Made by a program: the position numbers and the translations under genes. The notes under the pieces were generated by a model, which saw only the letters and a list, made by a program, of their open reading frames with translations, did no database searches and was not told the DNA's origin. Positions 33,228 through 42,221 of a stretch of 64,000 nucleotides of DNA are shown here, in pieces (positions within the stretch are counted from its first letter, which is position 1; the number at the start of each line of letters is the position of its first letter). This DNA comes from Casimicrobiaceae bacterium (GTDB taxonomy: Bacteria > Pseudomonadota > Gammaproteobacteria > Burkholderiales > Casimicrobiaceae). The DNA is taken from assembly GCA_026646885.1 (NCBI GenBank), contig JAPKHK010000006.1:186001-250000 (forward strand), given 5' to 3'.

Positions 33228-36020
33228 ATGACTTCCAGCAAGTTCATTTACGAATTCGAGCAAGGGGACGGCAAGAACAAGATGTTGTTGGGCGGCAAGG
33301 GCGCCAATTTGTGCGAGATGACGCAAATTGGTCTCAACGTGCCGCCGGGCTTCACGGTGACCACCGAGGCCTGCCTCGCTTATCTGGAAAACAACCGCCT
33401 GCCCGATGGGTTGATGGACGACATCAAGGCCCACATGCGGGCGCTGGAAAAGAAGACCGGCAAGGGCTTTGGCAGCGCCGACAATCCGCTGCTGGTGTCG
33501 GTGCGCTCCGGCTCGGCGATGTCCATGCCGGGCATGATGGACACCATCCTCAACCTTGGCCTCAACGAAACTTCGCTCGCTGGGCTCATCCAGCAAACCG
33601 CCAATCCGCGCTTCGCGTGGGACGCCTACCGGCGCTTCATTCAGCTCTTCGGCAAAATCGCGCAGGGCATTCCCGACGAAGCCTTCGATGAGAAGATGCA
33701 CGCCGCCAAAAAGAAGAATGGGGCCTTGCAGGACGTAGACCTCACCGCCGAGCACCTTCAGGAATTGGCGGGCGAATTCCTGGCCGTGGTGCAGCGCCAC
33801 ACCGGCAAACCTTTTCCGAGCGACCCCTATGAGCAATTGGAGATCGCCGTCGGCGCGGTGTTTCGCTCCTGGATGGGCAAGCGCGCGGTCGACTACCGCC
33901 GCCAATTCAGGATCACCAAAGAAATGGCCAATGGCACGGCGGTGAACGTGTGCACCATGGTCTTCGGCAATATGGGCAACGATTCGGGCACCGGTGTGGG
34001 CTTCACGCGCAATCCCGGCACGGGCGAGAACCTGATTTACGGTGAGTATTTGGTCAATGCCCAAGGCGAGGATGTGGTGGCCGGCATCCGCACGCCGAAA
34101 CCCATCGCCGAGATGGAAAAGCAGATGCCGGAGATCTATCGCCAATTGATGGAGCTGCACAACCGGCTGGAGTCGCATTACCAAGAGGTACAGGACTTTG
34201 AGTTCACCATCGAGAAGGGCCGCCTCTATTGCCTGCAAACGCGCAACGGCAAAATGAACGCCCGCGCCATGGTGCGCACCTCGGTGGAGATGTTCCGCGA
34301 AGGTCTCATCAGCAAAGAGCGCGCCATCACCCGCGTCGATCCGGCCATGCTGGAGCAGTTGCTGGTGCCGCAACTCTCCCCTTCGTTTCGCGGCAAATCG
34401 CTGGCGCAAGGTCTGGCGGCTTCGCCCGGCGCCGCCTCGGGCAAGATCGTTTTCGATGCCGACACCGCCGAGGCGCGTGGCCTCGCTGGCGAGCGCATCA
34501 TCCTGGTGCGCGAGGAAACCAAGCCCGAAGACATCCACGGCTTCTTTCAAGCGCAGGGCATTCTTACCAGCCGCGGCGGCAAAACCTCGCACGCCGCGGT
34601 GGTGGCGCGCGGTATGGGCAAGCCCTGCGTTTCGGGTTGCGAGGCCATCGTCATCGATGGGGTGGCGCGCCGCGCGGTGATCGGCGAGGCCACGCTGCAT
34701 GAAGGCGACGTCATCACCATCGACGGCGGCTCGGGCCATGTTTATGCCGGTGAAGTGCCGACCGTCGAAGCCGAAGTTTCCGAAGAAATGTCGGTGCTGC
34801 TCGAATGGGCCGACGAAGTGGCGCGTTTGCAAGTGATGGCCAACGCCGACACGCCTGAAGACGCCGCCCGCGCCCGCGCCTTCGGTGCCATGGGCATCGG
34901 CCTGTGCCGCACCGAGCGGATGTTCAACAGCACCGACCGCTTGCCCATCGTGCAAGAGATGATCCTCGCCGAGACGGCCGAGGAACGCCAAGCCGCGCTC
35001 GATCGCCTACTGCCGATCCAGCGCAATGACTTCAAGGGCATCTTCAAAGCCATGAAGGGCTTGCCGGTCACGGTGCGCCTGCTCGACCCGCCCATGCACG
35101 AGTTTCTGCCTACGGCGGCGCAGCTCGAACTGGAGATCGCGCATCTGCACCACCTGCGCGACACCCTCAAAGGCTTGGAAGAACTGCCGGAGACTTTGAA
35201 GCTCCTGAACCCCAAGCTCTACCAGCAGTATGCCGACGGTTTGGTGAAGCTCACCGACAGCATGCACGCCTTCAAGGTATCCCATCTCGAAGACGACGCG
35301 ATTACCAAGAAGGAAAAGGTGCTCAAAAAGGTACGCGCGCTGTCCGAAGTGAACCCCATGCTGGGCCACCGCGGCGTGCGCCTCGGTATCACTTATCCAG
35401 AAATTTATTGCATGCAGATTCAAGCCATCCTGGAGGCTGCTGCGCTCTGCGCCAAAGAAGGCGTGCAGGTTTATCCGGAAATCATGGTGCCGCAAGTGGC
35501 GACGGTGGAAGAGCTGCGCCGCATCCAGAGCTATGTGCAGCGCCTGCATAAAGTGGTGGAACTCACTCACGGCATCAACGTGCGCTTCAAGTTTGGCTCC
35601 ATGCTCGAAGTGGTGCGCGCCTGCATGCGCGCGCATCGCATGGCGGAAATCGCCGAGTTCTTCTCCTTCGGCACCAACGACCTCACCCAGGCGACTTTCT
35701 CGTTTAGCCGCGAAGACGCGGAAAACAAGTTCCTGCCGGCTTACAACGAGTCGGGCATCTTGCGCGACAATCCCTTCGAGGTGCTTGACGTGAAAGGCGT
35801 CGGGCAAGTGATGCGCATGGCCGTCGAGCGCGGCCGGCAAACCAACCCGGAACTCAAGATCGGCATCTGCGGCGAACATGGCGGGCACCCCACGTCGATA
35901 CACTTCTGTCATCACATCGGTTTGAATTACGTGTCCTGCTCCGGGCCGCGGGTGCCCATTGCCAGGCTGGCGGCGGCGCAGGCCAAATTGCAGGAGGCGC
36001 AGTACGTCGATCCGAGCTGA
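33228..36020 (+). CDS. ppdK: Pyruvate, phosphate dikinase
   Basis: A 930-aa enzyme that interconverts pyruvate, ATP and phosphate with PEP, AMP and pyrophosphate. The N-terminal ATP-grasp part begins YEFEQGDGKNKMLLGGKGA and has VSVRSGSAMSMPGMMDTILN. The phospho-histidine domain has the motif LTSRGGKTSHAAVVARGMGK near residue 445, with the swivelling histidine. The C-terminal TIM barrel has LCRTERMF and the catalytic cysteine loop CGEHGG. Length is normal for bacterial PPDK. It may serve gluconeogenesis or pyrophosphate-linked glycolysis. Confidence 0.97.
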   Translation: MTSSKFIYEFEQGDGKNKMLLGGKGANLCEMTQIGLNVPPGFTVTTEACLAYLENNRLPDGLMDDIKAHMRALEKKTGKGFGSADNPLLVSVRSGSAMSMPGMMDTILNLGLNETSLAGLIQQTANPRFAWDAYRRFIQLFGKIAQGIPDEAFDEKMHAAKKKNGALQDVDLTAEHLQELAGEFLAVVQRHTGKPFPSDPYEQLEIAVGAVFRSWMGKRAVDYRRQFRITKEMANGTAVNVCTMVFGNMGNDSGTGVGFTRNPGTGENLIYGEYLVNAQGEDVVAGIRTPKPIAEMEKQMPEIYRQLMELHNRLESHYQEVQDFEFTIEKGRLYCLQTRNGKMNARAMVRTSVEMFREGLISKERAITRVDPAMLEQLLVPQLSPSFRGKSLAQGLAASPGAASGKIVFDADTAEARGLAGERIILVREETKPEDIHGFFQAQGILTSRGGKTSHAAVVARGMGKPCVSGCEAIVIDGVARRAVIGEATLHEGDVITIDGGSGHVYAGEVPTVEAEVSEEMSVLLEWADEVARLQVMANADTPEDAARARAFGAMGIGLCRTERMFNSTDRLPIVQEMILAETAEERQAALDRLLPIQRNDFKGIFKAMKGLPVTVRLLDPPMHEFLPTAAQLELEIAHLHHLRDTLKGLEELPETLKLLNPKLYQQYADGLVKLTDSMHAFKVSHLEDDAITKKEKVLKKVRALSEVNPMLGHRGVRLGITYPEIYCMQIQAILEAAALCAKEGVQVYPEIMVPQVATVEELRRIQSYVQRLHKVVELTHGINVRFKFGSMLEVVRACMRAHRMAEIAEFFSFGTNDLTQATFSFSREDAENKFLPAYNESGILRDNPFEVLDVKGVGQVMRMAVERGRQTNPELKIGICGEHGGHPTSIHFCHHIGLNYVSCSGPRVPIARLAAAQAKLQEAQYVDPS

Positions 36021-36048
36021 GAAATCGGAACCCGGACAAATCCGCGTG

Positions 36049-36609
36049 ATGATGCAACTCGTTTGGCCTCAGCGGGAACACCTCGCATCCTATGTCGCCG
36101 CTTTGGAGATTGGGTGGTCGCCCGATAACGTCCGCGGACAGGCGGCAACGGATGAGGAATTGCGCCGCATCGCCGCCGATGCGCAGGCCTTTCTGGCAAG
36201 CAAAGTGGACCGCGAAGCCAAAGGCGACCCCATCACCTTGCCCGACGGCAGAGTGGTGGCGCGCTTGCCCGGCTTTCAGCGCTGGCTTTGGGATGGCGAG
36301 TTCTGTGGCGTCATCGGGCTTCGTTGGCAACCGGGCACCGAGGCGCTGCCCCCGCATTGTCTGGGGCATATCGGCTACGCCGTGGTGGCCTGGAAGCGCA
36401 ACCGGGGCTATGCCACCGCGGCGCTCGCGCAAACGCTGCCACTGGCGCGGGCCGAGGGGCTGCGTTATGTCGAGATCACCACCGACCCAGACAACTTCGC
36501 TTCTCAGCGGGTAATCGAAGCCAACGGGGGCATCTTGTTCGAGCACTTCGTCAAGCCGGCCCAATTGGGCGGCAAGCCCGGGCTGCGGTATCGGATCGCG
36601 CTGGAGTGA
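36049..36609 (+). CDS. GNAT family acetyltransferase
   Basis: A 186-aa protein. The GNAT core is seen in GVIGLRWQPGTEALPPHCLGHIGYAVVAWKRNRGYATAAL, where the R-x-x-G-Y-A part is the acetyl-CoA loop, and in DPDNFASQRVIEANGG, the usual Asn/Arg helix. Start uncertain among GTG 36046, ATG 36049 and ATG 36052. It follows ppdK by 28 bp. Substrate unknown. Confidence 0.8.
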   Translation: MMQLVWPQREHLASYVAALEIGWSPDNVRGQAATDEELRRIAADAQAFLASKVDREAKGDPITLPDGRVVARLPGFQRWLWDGEFCGVIGLRWQPGTEALPPHCLGHIGYAVVAWKRNRGYATAALAQTLPLARAEGLRYVEITTDPDNFASQRVIEANGGILFEHFVKPAQLGGKPGLRYRIALE

Positions 36610-36748
36610 GCGCCTTGGTCGGGCAAAGGCGCGGTGGCGAGCGGGCTGCAGGTGAGCTGCGTCTCGCAGTTAGTGTGGGCGACGGGTCTGGCGTGAGCGA
36701 AGTGTTTGCCGTAGCGGCGATCGCGGCGGCCGTGGTTGAGAGCTGGCG

Positions 36749-37579
36749 ATGATCGAACTACCTCGCGAGTCGTTCGCCGGCCTCCTGCCCGCGCTGCGCG
36801 CGCTGCCCATCAATCACCTCTTTGCCCGTGCGGTGCTGGAGCGCTGCGTCGACGGGTGGGTGTGGGTCGATGAGGCCCAACCCCCGGCTATGGTGCACGT
36901 TCTTCACCCCTACGGCATGACGCTTCTGTTTGGGGATACGGCGGCGGTTTCGCCGCCAACCCTCTCACATCATCTGAATGTGCAGGCCAGAGCGGCGGCT
37001 GATCGCTGGATGCAAGTGTTTCCCGCGGATCAAGCCGCTCGGGTGCGCGAGCTGCTGCAAGCCGAAGTGGCCGATCGGAATTCGGCTTCGGCCGGCGCGA
37101 AGCCGCAGCAATTCACGCGCGCCAATTTTCGCTTCGATGCAATGCGTTTTGCCGCGACACACTCCTCGCGGCAGATTCCCGCAGGCCACACGCTGCGCCC
37201 CATGACTGAGGCGGATTTTGGACTCCCTGGTCTCGGTGTTTCGCCCGCGTGCTTTTGGCGCAATGCGCGACAGTTTCTGCAAGGAGGCGGCGGCTGGTGC
37301 GTCGCGCGGGGTGATGAAGTCGCGGCCATGGCCTTCTCCTCATTTCGCTTTGGCAATGAATTGGAAATCGGCGTCGAAACCCGCGCCAGCTTTCGGCGTC
37401 AAGGCCTGGCGCAATGGGCTGCCGTCGCGTTGATCGAATCTTGCCTCGCGCAGCACTTGCAACCGGTATGGGCCTGTCGCAAAGAGAACGTCGCTTCCTA
37501 TGCTCTGGCGCAGCGTTTGGGCTTCGTGCCCACTGCGGAAATTCCCTATTTCCGGCTTCCGGCATGGGCGAGCGGCTGA
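36749..37579 (+). CDS. GNAT acetyltransferase of the GNAT_acetyltran type
   Basis: A 276-aa protein. The N-terminal half is poorly conserved (INHLFARAVLERCVDG, MTLLFGDTAAVSPP). The C-terminal half has the GNAT core: GNELEIGVETRASFRRQGLAQWAAVALIE followed by PVWACRKENVASYALAQRLGFV. This layout fits the PF12746 subgroup. Substrate unknown. It lies 36 bp upstream of the isochorismatase-like gene. Confidence 0.82.
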   Translation: MIELPRESFAGLLPALRALPINHLFARAVLERCVDGWVWVDEAQPPAMVHVLHPYGMTLLFGDTAAVSPPTLSHHLNVQARAAADRWMQVFPADQAARVRELLQAEVADRNSASAGAKPQQFTRANFRFDAMRFAATHSSRQIPAGHTLRPMTEADFGLPGLGVSPACFWRNARQFLQGGGGWCVARGDEVAAMAFSSFRFGNELEIGVETRASFRRQGLAQWAAVALIESCLAQHLQPVWACRKENVASYALAQRLGFVPTAEIPYFRLPAWASG

Positions 37580-37614
37580 GCTTGCCGACTGGTGGCCCCA
37601 CCCAAGGAACCATC

Positions 37615-38148
37615 ATGCCCTCCGCTCTCCTCATCATCGACGTTCAAGAAGCGCTTTGCACCGGTGTTTACGCCACCCATGACGCAAGCGGAGTGATCGC
37701 GCGCCTCAACGCGGTGGCGGCGCGGTTTCGGGCGGCCGGCGCCTTGGTGGTGGTGGTGCAACACGAGGCGGCGACGGGTGCGCTGGCACGCGGTGAACCG
37801 GGCTGGCCGTTGGCGGCGGCGCTGCAAGTGGAGCCCACCGACTTTCGCTTGCACAAGAAAGCGTCCGACGCCTTCCATGAAACCGCGCTGCACGATCTGC
37901 TGCAAACGCGCGGCATTACCAAGCTGGTGGCGGGTGGCATGCAAAGCGAGTTCTGCGTCGATTCGACCATCCGCCGCGCCCTCGATTTGGGCTACACCGT
38001 CACGCCCATTGCCGATGGGCACACCACGCTCGACAATGCGGTGCTCAGCGCGCCGGCGATTTCCGCGCACCACAACACAACCTGGGCAAACCTCACGAGC
38101 TATTGCGTGCGCGCGGTGCCGCGGCCGGCTGCGGAAATCCTTCCCTAG
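37615..38148 (+). CDS. Isochorismatase-like cysteine hydrolase
   Basis: A 177-aa hydrolase. The catalytic triad of the family is visible: Asp in LLIIDVQEALC near residue 9, Lys in DFRLHKKASDAF near 81 and Cys in GGMQSEFCVDSTIRRALDLGY near 114. AAGGAA precedes the ATG. Relatives hydrolyse amides such as nicotinamide, N-carbamoyl compounds or isochorismate. The substrate is not predictable here. Confidence 0.92.
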   Translation: MPSALLIIDVQEALCTGVYATHDASGVIARLNAVAARFRAAGALVVVVQHEAATGALARGEPGWPLAAALQVEPTDFRLHKKASDAFHETALHDLLQTRGITKLVAGGMQSEFCVDSTIRRALDLGYTVTPIADGHTTLDNAVLSAPAISAHHNTTWANLTSYCVRAVPRPAAEILP

Positions 38149-38327
38149 GGCGGCAGGGGCGCGCGATCGCTGGCTTTTCCCCACGACCATCTTTCGCGAC
38201 GTCATTTGTTTGCCAAGCCGCTGAGATACTTGTTGCCGTAAGCCTCTGGCGGTTTATCATCGCGTTCGAATCTGCGCACGCCGCAACCCTTGCGGCCCAC
38301 TACTTTTCACTTAACCAGGAGAACGAG

Positions 38328-39233
38328 ATGCGCCCCCTACTTTTTGGCCTTGCCATCCTCAGCGTTGTGGCGACGAGTCCGGTCATCGCCGCCGAATTGA
38401 AGAACCATCCGGCGGTTACGCCTTACGCCGGCAGCGTGGCGACACGGCGCGATGACGATGGTTTCAAGTCTTATGCGCTGGTGACCGCGGTCAACGAAAA
38501 GGGCAAGACCGATGAAGAGATTCTGCAAACGCTGAAGGTTTCCGGAAACCTCATCCGCTTTTCCTACGAGAACCCGAAGAACCGCTCAGCCCATGAGATC
38601 TACGCCAACTACCGCGAAGGCTTGGAGAAGGGAGGCTTTCAAATTCTCTACGCCTGCATCGAGAAGGAATGCGGCCCGAGTTATGCCACCAGCCGCTGGG
38701 CGCGGGTGACGGGTTTGCGGCTGTTCTCTCCGGAGATGCGTTACATCGCCGCGAAAGGCTCCAAGAATGGGCAAGAAATCTACGTGGCGGTGCTGGTGGC
38801 CAAGCTGCGCCATCAAGTCGAGATCGTCGAAGTCGCGCCGATGGACAAAGGGCTGGTCACCGCCAAAGCAATCGGAGAAGGCCTGCGGCTGGACGGTCGC
38901 GTCGTGCTCGACGGCATCTTCTTCGATACCGACAAAGCGACGATCAAGCCCGAGTCGAAGCCCGCCCTGTTGGCGATCAAGACGTTCCTGAGCGAACATG
39001 CGGCCCTCAAGGCCTACATCGTCGGGCATACCGACGGCACGGGAGATTTCGGGCACAATATGCAGCTATCCAAAGATCGGGCGGCCGCGGTTGTCGCGGC
39101 GCTGGTCAATGAATACAAAATCGCGCCGGAACGCCTTGCCGCGCACGGGGTGGGTCCGCTCTCGCCGGCCCGCACCAACAAGAGTGATGCCGGGCGTGCG
39201 CAAAACCGCCGGGTGGAGTTGGTGGAAAGGTAA
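38328..39233 (+). CDS. OmpA-domain outer-membrane-associated protein
   Basis: A 301-aa exported protein. The signal peptide is LLFGLAILSVVATSPVIAA. The first half (DUF4892-like: DDGFKSYALVTAVNEKGK, NRSAHEIYANYREGLEKGGFQILYAC) precedes a C-terminal OmpA/MotB peptidoglycan-binding domain with FFDTDKATIKPESKPAL, VGHTDGTGDFGHNMQLSKDRA and AHGVGPLSPARTNKSDAGRAQNRRVEL. The start at 38328 has AGGAG upstream. Confidence 0.9.
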   Translation: MRPLLFGLAILSVVATSPVIAAELKNHPAVTPYAGSVATRRDDDGFKSYALVTAVNEKGKTDEEILQTLKVSGNLIRFSYENPKNRSAHEIYANYREGLEKGGFQILYACIEKECGPSYATSRWARVTGLRLFSPEMRYIAAKGSKNGQEIYVAVLVAKLRHQVEIVEVAPMDKGLVTAKAIGEGLRLDGRVVLDGIFFDTDKATIKPESKPALLAIKTFLSEHAALKAYIVGHTDGTGDFGHNMQLSKDRAAAVVAALVNEYKIAPERLAAHGVGPLSPARTNKSDAGRAQNRRVELVER

Positions 39234-39451
39234 GGCGCCATCGGCCCCGAGCTTGCGGGCGAGATCGATGGGCGCAGGCTCCCGATCGCGCAGTATCGGC
39301 TCGGTCAACAAGTTTCTCCGAGGTAGCTGCGGCCCGGGGCGATGCGACGCCCGATGACGGGAATCGCCCTCCGGGTGCGCTTTGCCCAGTACTGTTCCGG
39401 CTCGCCTGGGAAACCGCGATGTGAATTCCGTCCCTACCTCGTCCCGCCGCC

Positions 39452-39841
39452 TCACCCGCGCAGCGCGAGGTGCGCGAGATAGCCAGAGCGCGACTCGCCG
39501 GCGGCTTTGGCGGCGGCGTCGATACGGCGCAAGACGCGGGCGGGCAAGGTGATGTTTACGCGTTCGGTCTTGTCCGAGAGCTGAGCGAGGTCGACGGCCA
39601 CCACGGCCCACACCCACCCTTTGAACTCTTTTTTCTTCTGATGCTCCGCCAGCGAGCGCGGCTCGGGCACGGCGCCGCCATCGTCGATCACGGTTTCCAG
39701 CCACAGTTCGATGGCCTCGCGGGCATTGTCCAGCGCTTCGTCCAAGGTGTCGCCGGCCGAGAAACAGCCGGGCAGATCGGGTACGACCACCCCGAAGGCC
39801 TGCTGGGCGTCGCCCGGCTCGATTGCGATCGGATACTTCAT
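39452..39841 (-). CDS. hicB: HicB antitoxin with C-terminal DNA-binding region
   Basis: A 129-aa antitoxin. The HicB fold is clear (MKYPIAIEPGDAQQAFGVVVPDLPGCFSAGDTLDEALDNAREAI), and the C-terminal VNITLPARVLRRIDAAAKAAGESRSGYLAHLA segment is a ribbon-helix-helix for autoregulation. It lies 13 bp after a truncated hicA. It appears intact and may persist as a regulator without its toxin. Confidence 0.9.
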   Translation of the reverse strand: MKYPIAIEPGDAQQAFGVVVPDLPGCFSAGDTLDEALDNAREAIELWLETVIDDGGAVPEPRSLAEHQKKKEFKGWVWAVVAVDLAQLSDKTERVNITLPARVLRRIDAAAKAAGESRSGYLAHLALRG

Positions 39842-39854
39842 ATTTCGATTCCTT

Positions 39855-39968
39855 TCATTGCAGCCCCGCTTGCTTCATCAGCGTGAGGACCAGGCCAGCG
39901 CCCAAGTCCTTCTTGGGATGGGGAACGCTGAGGTGCCCGCCACGCGCAAGGTGATTCTCCCTACTCAC
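39855..39968 (-). pseudogene. hicA: Truncated hicA toxin (C-terminal half only)
   Basis: The frame encodes about 37 residues that match the second half of HicA: the catalytic-histidine strand (ENHLARGGHLSVPHP) and PKKDLGAGLVLTLMKQAGL. The usual N-terminal part with the G-[YF]-x-hydrophobic helix is absent: an in-frame TGA lies just upstream and the MocR-type gene ends only 6 bp away. The G-S-H-H pattern is changed to ENHL. The gene is probably a remnant. Confidence 0.75.
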
Positions 39969-39974
39969 GCCCCA

Positions 39975-41429
39975 TCACCTTGCGTGAACCGGCCCGATTG
40001 CCCGCGCCAGCCGCCGCACGCACTCCGCCATTCGTTGTTCCTCCAAATTGCCGTAACCCAAAACCAAGCCGTTGCAGCGCACGGGCGGCTTGGTGTGCTT
40101 GCTCAGCGGCCGCACGCCCAAGCCCAAGCTGGCGGCGCGTGCGGCAACCTGCGTGTCGCGCAAGCGTTGCGGCAGCCACAGCACGAGATGCAGGCCCGCC
40201 TCGCCGCCGGTGATGGAAAAGCGTTTTCCGAAAGCGGCGTCGAGCGCGTCGCGCAGAGCGGCCTGCCGCGCGGCATAGCGGCTGCGCATGCGGCGCAGAT
40301 GCGCGGTGTAGTCGCCGCGCTGGATGAAATCGGCCAAGGCCCGCTGCTCCATGCCTTGCCCCGGACGCGTGGCTTCGGCGGCAGCGTGCGCGAAATCGCC
40401 GGCGATGCTTTGTGGCAGCACCAGATAGCCCAAGCGCAGACCCGGATACAGCGTTTTGCTGAAGGTGCCGACATAGGCCACTGGAGCGTCGGGCTGCAGG
40501 CCGAAGATCGCCGGCGGTGCCGGGCCCGCGCGGCGAAATTCGCTGTCGTAATCGTCTTCGATGATCCAGCTCCCGCGCTGCCGGGCGCGCTCGATGAGCG
40601 CCAGGCGGCGCGGCAGGGACATCACCCAGCCGGTGGGGTATTGGTGCGAAGGTGTGACCAAAATGAGACGCGGCGGGTGCTTGCGCCAATCGTCGGCGCT
40701 GGGCGCGAGGCCTTGCGCATCGACGGGCAGGTCATGCACTTCGAGGCCGGCGAGCTGAAAGGCAATGCGCGCCGAGCGATAGCCGGGGTTCTCCAGCCAC
40801 ACGGTGTCGCCGGCGTCCGCCAAGAGCCGCGCGCACAGATCGAGGGCCGCCTGGGTGCCGCTGGTGATGACGATTTGGCTCGCGGCGACGGCAAGACCGC
40901 GCACCGTGCTGAGGTGGCCAGCCAGAGCGTCGCGCAGCGCCGGGTCGCCGCCCAAAGCAGCGTAGCCGAGCTGGCGCGAGCTTGCCTCGCGCCAGGCGCG
41001 CGCCAGGCAGGCGCCCCAGCGGCGAAAAGGAAAGGCACTGTAATCCGGTACGCCGGGCGCAAAGGGTAGCGTCGCGCCCGCGGTGGTGGGTTCGGGCCGC
41101 AGCGCGGCGGCAGCGCGGGTCGATAGCTGCGGCGCCGCGGCGGGGGCCGCTCGGCCACCCGTGCGCCCAGCGGTGCGCACCGCCAGGGCGGCGACGCGCG
41201 TGCCTTGGCGATCGCTCAGCAAGCAACCTTCGGCCACGAGCTGCTCGTACGCGTAGAGCACGGTGTTGCGCGAGATCTGCAAAGAGGCGGCCAGGCGGCG
41301 ACTGGCGGGCAGCCGGGTGTCGGGTGCGAGCCGCCCGGAAAGGACGGCTTCGCGCAGACGCAGGTAGATCAGCCGCTGCCGTGGCAGGGCCGCCGGCAGC
41401 GGCGGCGCAAGCAACCATTCGAGTTCCAT
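39975..41429 (-). CDS. MocR/PdxR-type GntR regulator with aminotransferase domain
   Basis: A 484-aa regulator. The N-terminal winged helix (LPRQRLIYLRLREAVLSGRL, LPASRRLAASLQISRNTVLYAYEQL) is followed by a fold-type I PLP domain. The PLP lysine region is VAYVGTFSKTLYPGLRLGY, and YDSEFR and ITSGTQAALDLCARLL are also present. Such proteins sense PLP or amino compounds. It diverges from an FMN-binding PNPOx-like gene (start-to-start 94 bp), which it probably controls. Confidence 0.92.
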   Translation of the reverse strand: MELEWLLAPPLPAALPRQRLIYLRLREAVLSGRLAPDTRLPASRRLAASLQISRNTVLYAYEQLVAEGCLLSDRQGTRVAALAVRTAGRTGGRAAPAAAPQLSTRAAAALRPEPTTAGATLPFAPGVPDYSAFPFRRWGACLARAWREASSRQLGYAALGGDPALRDALAGHLSTVRGLAVAASQIVITSGTQAALDLCARLLADAGDTVWLENPGYRSARIAFQLAGLEVHDLPVDAQGLAPSADDWRKHPPRLILVTPSHQYPTGWVMSLPRRLALIERARQRGSWIIEDDYDSEFRRAGPAPPAIFGLQPDAPVAYVGTFSKTLYPGLRLGYLVLPQSIAGDFAHAAAEATRPGQGMEQRALADFIQRGDYTAHLRRMRSRYAARQAALRDALDAAFGKRFSITGGEAGLHLVLWLPQRLRDTQVAARAASLGLGVRPLSKHTKPPVRCNGLVLGYGNLEEQRMAECVRRLARAIGPVHAR

Positions 41430-41522
41430 CGTGGCTCCATGAGACGGCTTGGTCGTGGCGCTATGCAAGGTACCATGATCCGCCTAGACTCGGGGCTGAT
41501 TTCTTCTCAAGAGCCCGCCATC

Positions 41523-42170
41523 ATGCCTGCACCCACCGCGCCTTCTTCGCGCACCCGCCTGCGCCGCCTCCCCGATCGCGCCCACTACGGCGCCGAGACC
41601 ATCCATGCCATCGTCGATGCCGGCTTGATTTGCACCGTCGCCTTTCAAATCGACGGCGCGGTGCATGCCATCCCGGTCAACCATTGGCGCGTCGGCGAGT
41701 TTCTCTATATCCACGGCGCCAAGTCCTGGCGCATGCAGCAAGCGATCACCGAGGGTGATGCCTGTGTCACCATCGCCATGGCCGACGGCTTGGTGCTGGC
41801 GCGTTCGGCCATGCACCACTCGATGAATTACCGCTCGGTGGTGATCTACGGCCGCTTCGAGGTCATCACGGATGCGACGGCCAAACGGCGCAGCCTGCAA
41901 GCCTTCATCGAAGGGCTTTACCCGGGTCGCTGGGATACTTTGCGGCCGATCGACGAGAATGAGCTCAAGGCCACCAGCGTGCTGCGGCTTCCCCTCCTGG
42001 AAGCCTCGGCCAAAGTGCGCAACTGGGGCGCAAAAGACGCCCCCGGAGATTTGCACTGGCCGGTGTGGGCCGGCGTGCTACCTTTGCAGACGACCGTCGG
42101 CGCGCCGCGCCGGGAAGACAATTGTGTGGAAGGGGAATCGCCGCGGACGCGGTTCGATGCGATATCTTGA
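41523..42170 (+). CDS. Pyridoxamine 5'-phosphate oxidase-like FMN-binding protein
   Basis: A 215-aa split-barrel protein (COG3467/Pyridox_ox_2 type). Landmarks are LPDRAHYGAETIHAIVDAG, HAIPVNHWRVGEFLYIHGAKSWRM and VVIYGRFEVI. It pairs divergently with a MocR-type regulator, the usual arrangement for such FMN or haem-linked proteins. It may act on a pyridoxine-like or other small amine; the reaction is unknown. Upstream in-frame ATGs exist, but the alignment to the family starts near 41523. Confidence 0.87.
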   Translation: MPAPTAPSSRTRLRRLPDRAHYGAETIHAIVDAGLICTVAFQIDGAVHAIPVNHWRVGEFLYIHGAKSWRMQQAITEGDACVTIAMADGLVLARSAMHHSMNYRSVVIYGRFEVITDATAKRRSLQAFIEGLYPGRWDTLRPIDENELKATSVLRLPLLEASAKVRNWGAKDAPGDLHWPVWAGVLPLQTTVGAPRREDNCVEGESPRTRFDAIS

Positions 42171-42221
42171 CCCATTTGGCGCGTGCGCCACGCTCAACGA
42201 AAGAGGCGCTGCGCCGCCGAA

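Noticed and set aside
32901-34991. A very long minus-strand open frame opposite the first half of ppdK
   Set aside because: It is the antisense shadow of a strongly conserved gene. The His/Gly/Val-rich translation is what GC-rich codons give in reverse.
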